Assembly: GCA_016185145.1 (NCBI GenBank)
Contig: JACPOB010000100.1
Span: forward strand, 1-64,000
Direction: 5' to 3'
DNA length: 64,000 nucleotides
Source of the DNA: Rhodospirillales bacterium
Lineage (GTDB): Bacteria > Pseudomonadota > Alphaproteobacteria > Reyranellales > Reyranellaceae
Shown here: positions 62,912-64,000 of the stretch, piece after piece
How the letters are laid out: each line of letters opens with the position of its first letter
Position numbering within the stretch: position 1 is the first letter of the stretch
Notes under the pieces: generated by a model
What the model saw: only the letters and a program-made list of their open reading frames with translations
Databases searched by the model: none
What the model was told of the DNA's origin: nothing
Position numbers and translations under genes: made by a program

Positions 62912-63970
62912 TTAAAGCTTGGGTGGCGGATAGTACGGCCGCTCGCCCAGCGCTTGCACGCGTTTCCAGAAGTCGGGGCCCGACGCCTTGCCGACCTCGC
63001 CGAGATCGGCCGCCTGCCGCCACATACTCCATGAATCGGGATGAAGTGCACTCGCTGTGTTCATCTGCCGGTCGCCCTCGACGGGATTGCCGTGGGTGCG
63101 CAACCATACGCCCAGACGGAAGCGTGCATGCGCTTCGGCGATCTCGCGCGTCATCTTGGGCAGGCCGGCGCGAGCGGCGTCGGCCGGCAAGGCGTGCTTG
63201 CCGGTCGTCACCCAGGCGCGCACCGCATCGAGATAGGTCTGGCGGGCGGCCAGCCGCTCCGCCTGGTCCTCGGGCGACATGGTGCGGGTCTTGAGATCCA
63301 TGCGGCGGAAATGGTCGGTCGAGCCCGCGGTCTCGGGTGGCCGCGCGATGCGGCCGCGCTCATCGATCCACACGGCCTGCGGCACGTTGACGAGGTTGTA
63401 GAGATCGCTCAGCCGATGATTGACGTCGATGAGCTGCCAGTAGCTCGATTTGGCCTGCTCGATCCACGGCCGGGCATGCTCGGCGCCGCGGCTCTCCTCG
63501 GCCACGGCGACCACCATGAACCCCTTGTCCTTCAGCTCATCGTAGAGGGTCTGCCACACGGGCAAGTCGAAACGGCAACCTCACCAACTGGCCCAGGTGG
63601 CGAGGAAGACCTTCCTGCCGCGAAGCTGCGACAGGCTATGCGGCTTGCCGTCGACATCCGGCAGGGTGAAGTCCGGCGCGACGAGGCCTTCCAGGGCGGC
63701 GTTGCGCTCTTCGGCGGGTGCGCCAAGCGCCCAGACCTCGCCGTCTTCGGCGGCGACCACCGGGCCGCCGAGCTTGGTCCAGAAGGCCGCAACGTCGACG
63801 TCCTTGCCCTTCACCGCCGCGGCCGGCAGCGGCACGCAGAGCTCGGCGCGGCACATGCCCTCCGGCTTCAGCGTCCAGCCGGTGACCTTCTCGGCGTCTT
63901 TCGCGCTCATCCAAAGTCCGTCACGTGCGGCGACGGAGTACTCGTCGGTTGGCGTCAGGATGGTTGTCAT
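62912..63970 (-). CDS. Selenoprotein: ResA/TlpA-like redoxin with in-frame TGA (Sec)
   Basis: Read through one TGA at 63581-63583, the gene encodes 352 residues in one frame. Residues 1-90 are an N-terminal region, and about 93-215 a thioredoxin-fold redoxin (VAPDFTLPDVDGKPHSLSQ, KVFLATWASW). Sec is at 130, then GCRFDLPVWQTLYDELK and VPQAVWIDERGRI. A helical C-terminal part of about 130 residues follows. The TGA occupies the first redox-Cys position and Cys 132 is the partner. I recall a RefSeq family described by the motif WAxxUGC that fits exactly, unverified here. Translation as two proteins is unlikely because the second half lacks an ATG start. Confidence 0.85.
63548..63580 (-). promoter_or_regulatory. 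Candidate bacterial SECIS hairpin
   Basis: Directly after the TGA, GGTTGCC pairs with GGCAGACC (seven pairs, one bulged G) around an 18-base loop containing GACTTGCCCGT. Bacterial SECIS elements lie in the coding region just downstream of the UGA and bind SelB. Position and stem fit; I could not fold it by program. Confidence 0.5.
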
Positions 63971-64000
63971 GGCTCATCTCCCGTCGACGACGGTCGACTA

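Noticed and set aside
62607-63107. A 166-codon frame through the family B repeat (starting inside the selenoprotein gene and including a stretch like MPHPEEGAQAPVSKGG)
   Set aside because: This type of frame is produced by the palindrome itself and recurs wherever the repeat occurs; it is not a gene.
62912-63970. Reading the TGA at 63581 as ordinary gene decay
   Set aside because: Unlike the frameshifted genes, both halves are in frame, and the stop lies exactly at a redox-Cys position with a hairpin after it. A chance nonsense mutation at that codon is less likely, though not excluded.

Overview
The window is about 64 kb of gene-dense, high-G+C chromosome from a proteobacterium, most likely an alphaproteobacterium. 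Pointers are the many ABC and TTT-type solute importers, GMC oxidoreductases, acyl-CoA dehydrogenases, a SoxXYZA set and intergenic palindromic repeats of a style common in Rhizobiales and Reyranellaceae. A Reyranella-like soil bacterium is my best guess, from general style only. No rRNA, tRNA, prophage, IS transposase or CRISPR array was recognised.

Layout. 1-4.7 kb: the start of a minus-strand gene, a circularly permuted ATP-grasp/alpha-E fusion with a transglutaminase, and a phytanoyl-CoA-type dioxygenase. 4.7-11.9 kb: a tightly coupled minus-strand operon with a THI5-like ABC importer, FAD oxidoreductase, LacI regulator, M19 peptidase and amidohydrolase, with a LacI-type operator candidate in front. 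12.2-16.9 kb: an amino-acid ABC importer (permease fused to ATPase), a creatinase-like M24 protein and a divergent LysR gene. 16.9-24.9 kb: an oxaloacetate-decarboxylase-like enzyme, an MFS carrier, and a plus-strand catabolic run (flavin monooxygenase-like, VOC, two hydrolases, ketopantoate-reductase-like). 24.9-25.5 kb: VapBC. 25.7-33.3 kb: a dipeptide-type ABC operon ending in a GMC oxidoreductase and a lipoprotein. 33.4-51.6 kb: scattered catabolic genes, transporters and regulators. 52.6-58.9 kb: soxA, Z, Y, X, a flavocytochrome c flavoprotein, a small cytochrome c and an IorAB-type molybdenum hydroxylase. 59.1-62.1 kb: a class III cyclase and a two-component system. 62.1-64 kb: an M19 gene remnant and a redoxin gene with an in-frame TGA.

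The most striking single gene is that redoxin. Its TGA lies exactly where a redox cysteine is expected (motif WASW-stop-GC), both halves are in one frame, and a hairpin follows the TGA. I read it as a selenoprotein.

A second theme is decay and rearrangement. A GMC oxidoreductase has lost about 47 codons and its frame. A DppD-like ATPase has lost its Q-loop and signature in frame. A response regulator and an SGNH hydrolase each carry a one-base frameshift in a short homopolymer. An alpha/beta-hydrolase start and an M19 gene are both cut off exactly at palindromic repeats. At least three palindrome families occupy intergenic gaps; one copy is a perfect 68-bp palindrome filling the whole space between two convergent stop codons.

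The sox cluster is partial: soxB and soxCD are absent here, and the co-directional neighbours are a molybdenum hydroxylase and a cytochrome c.
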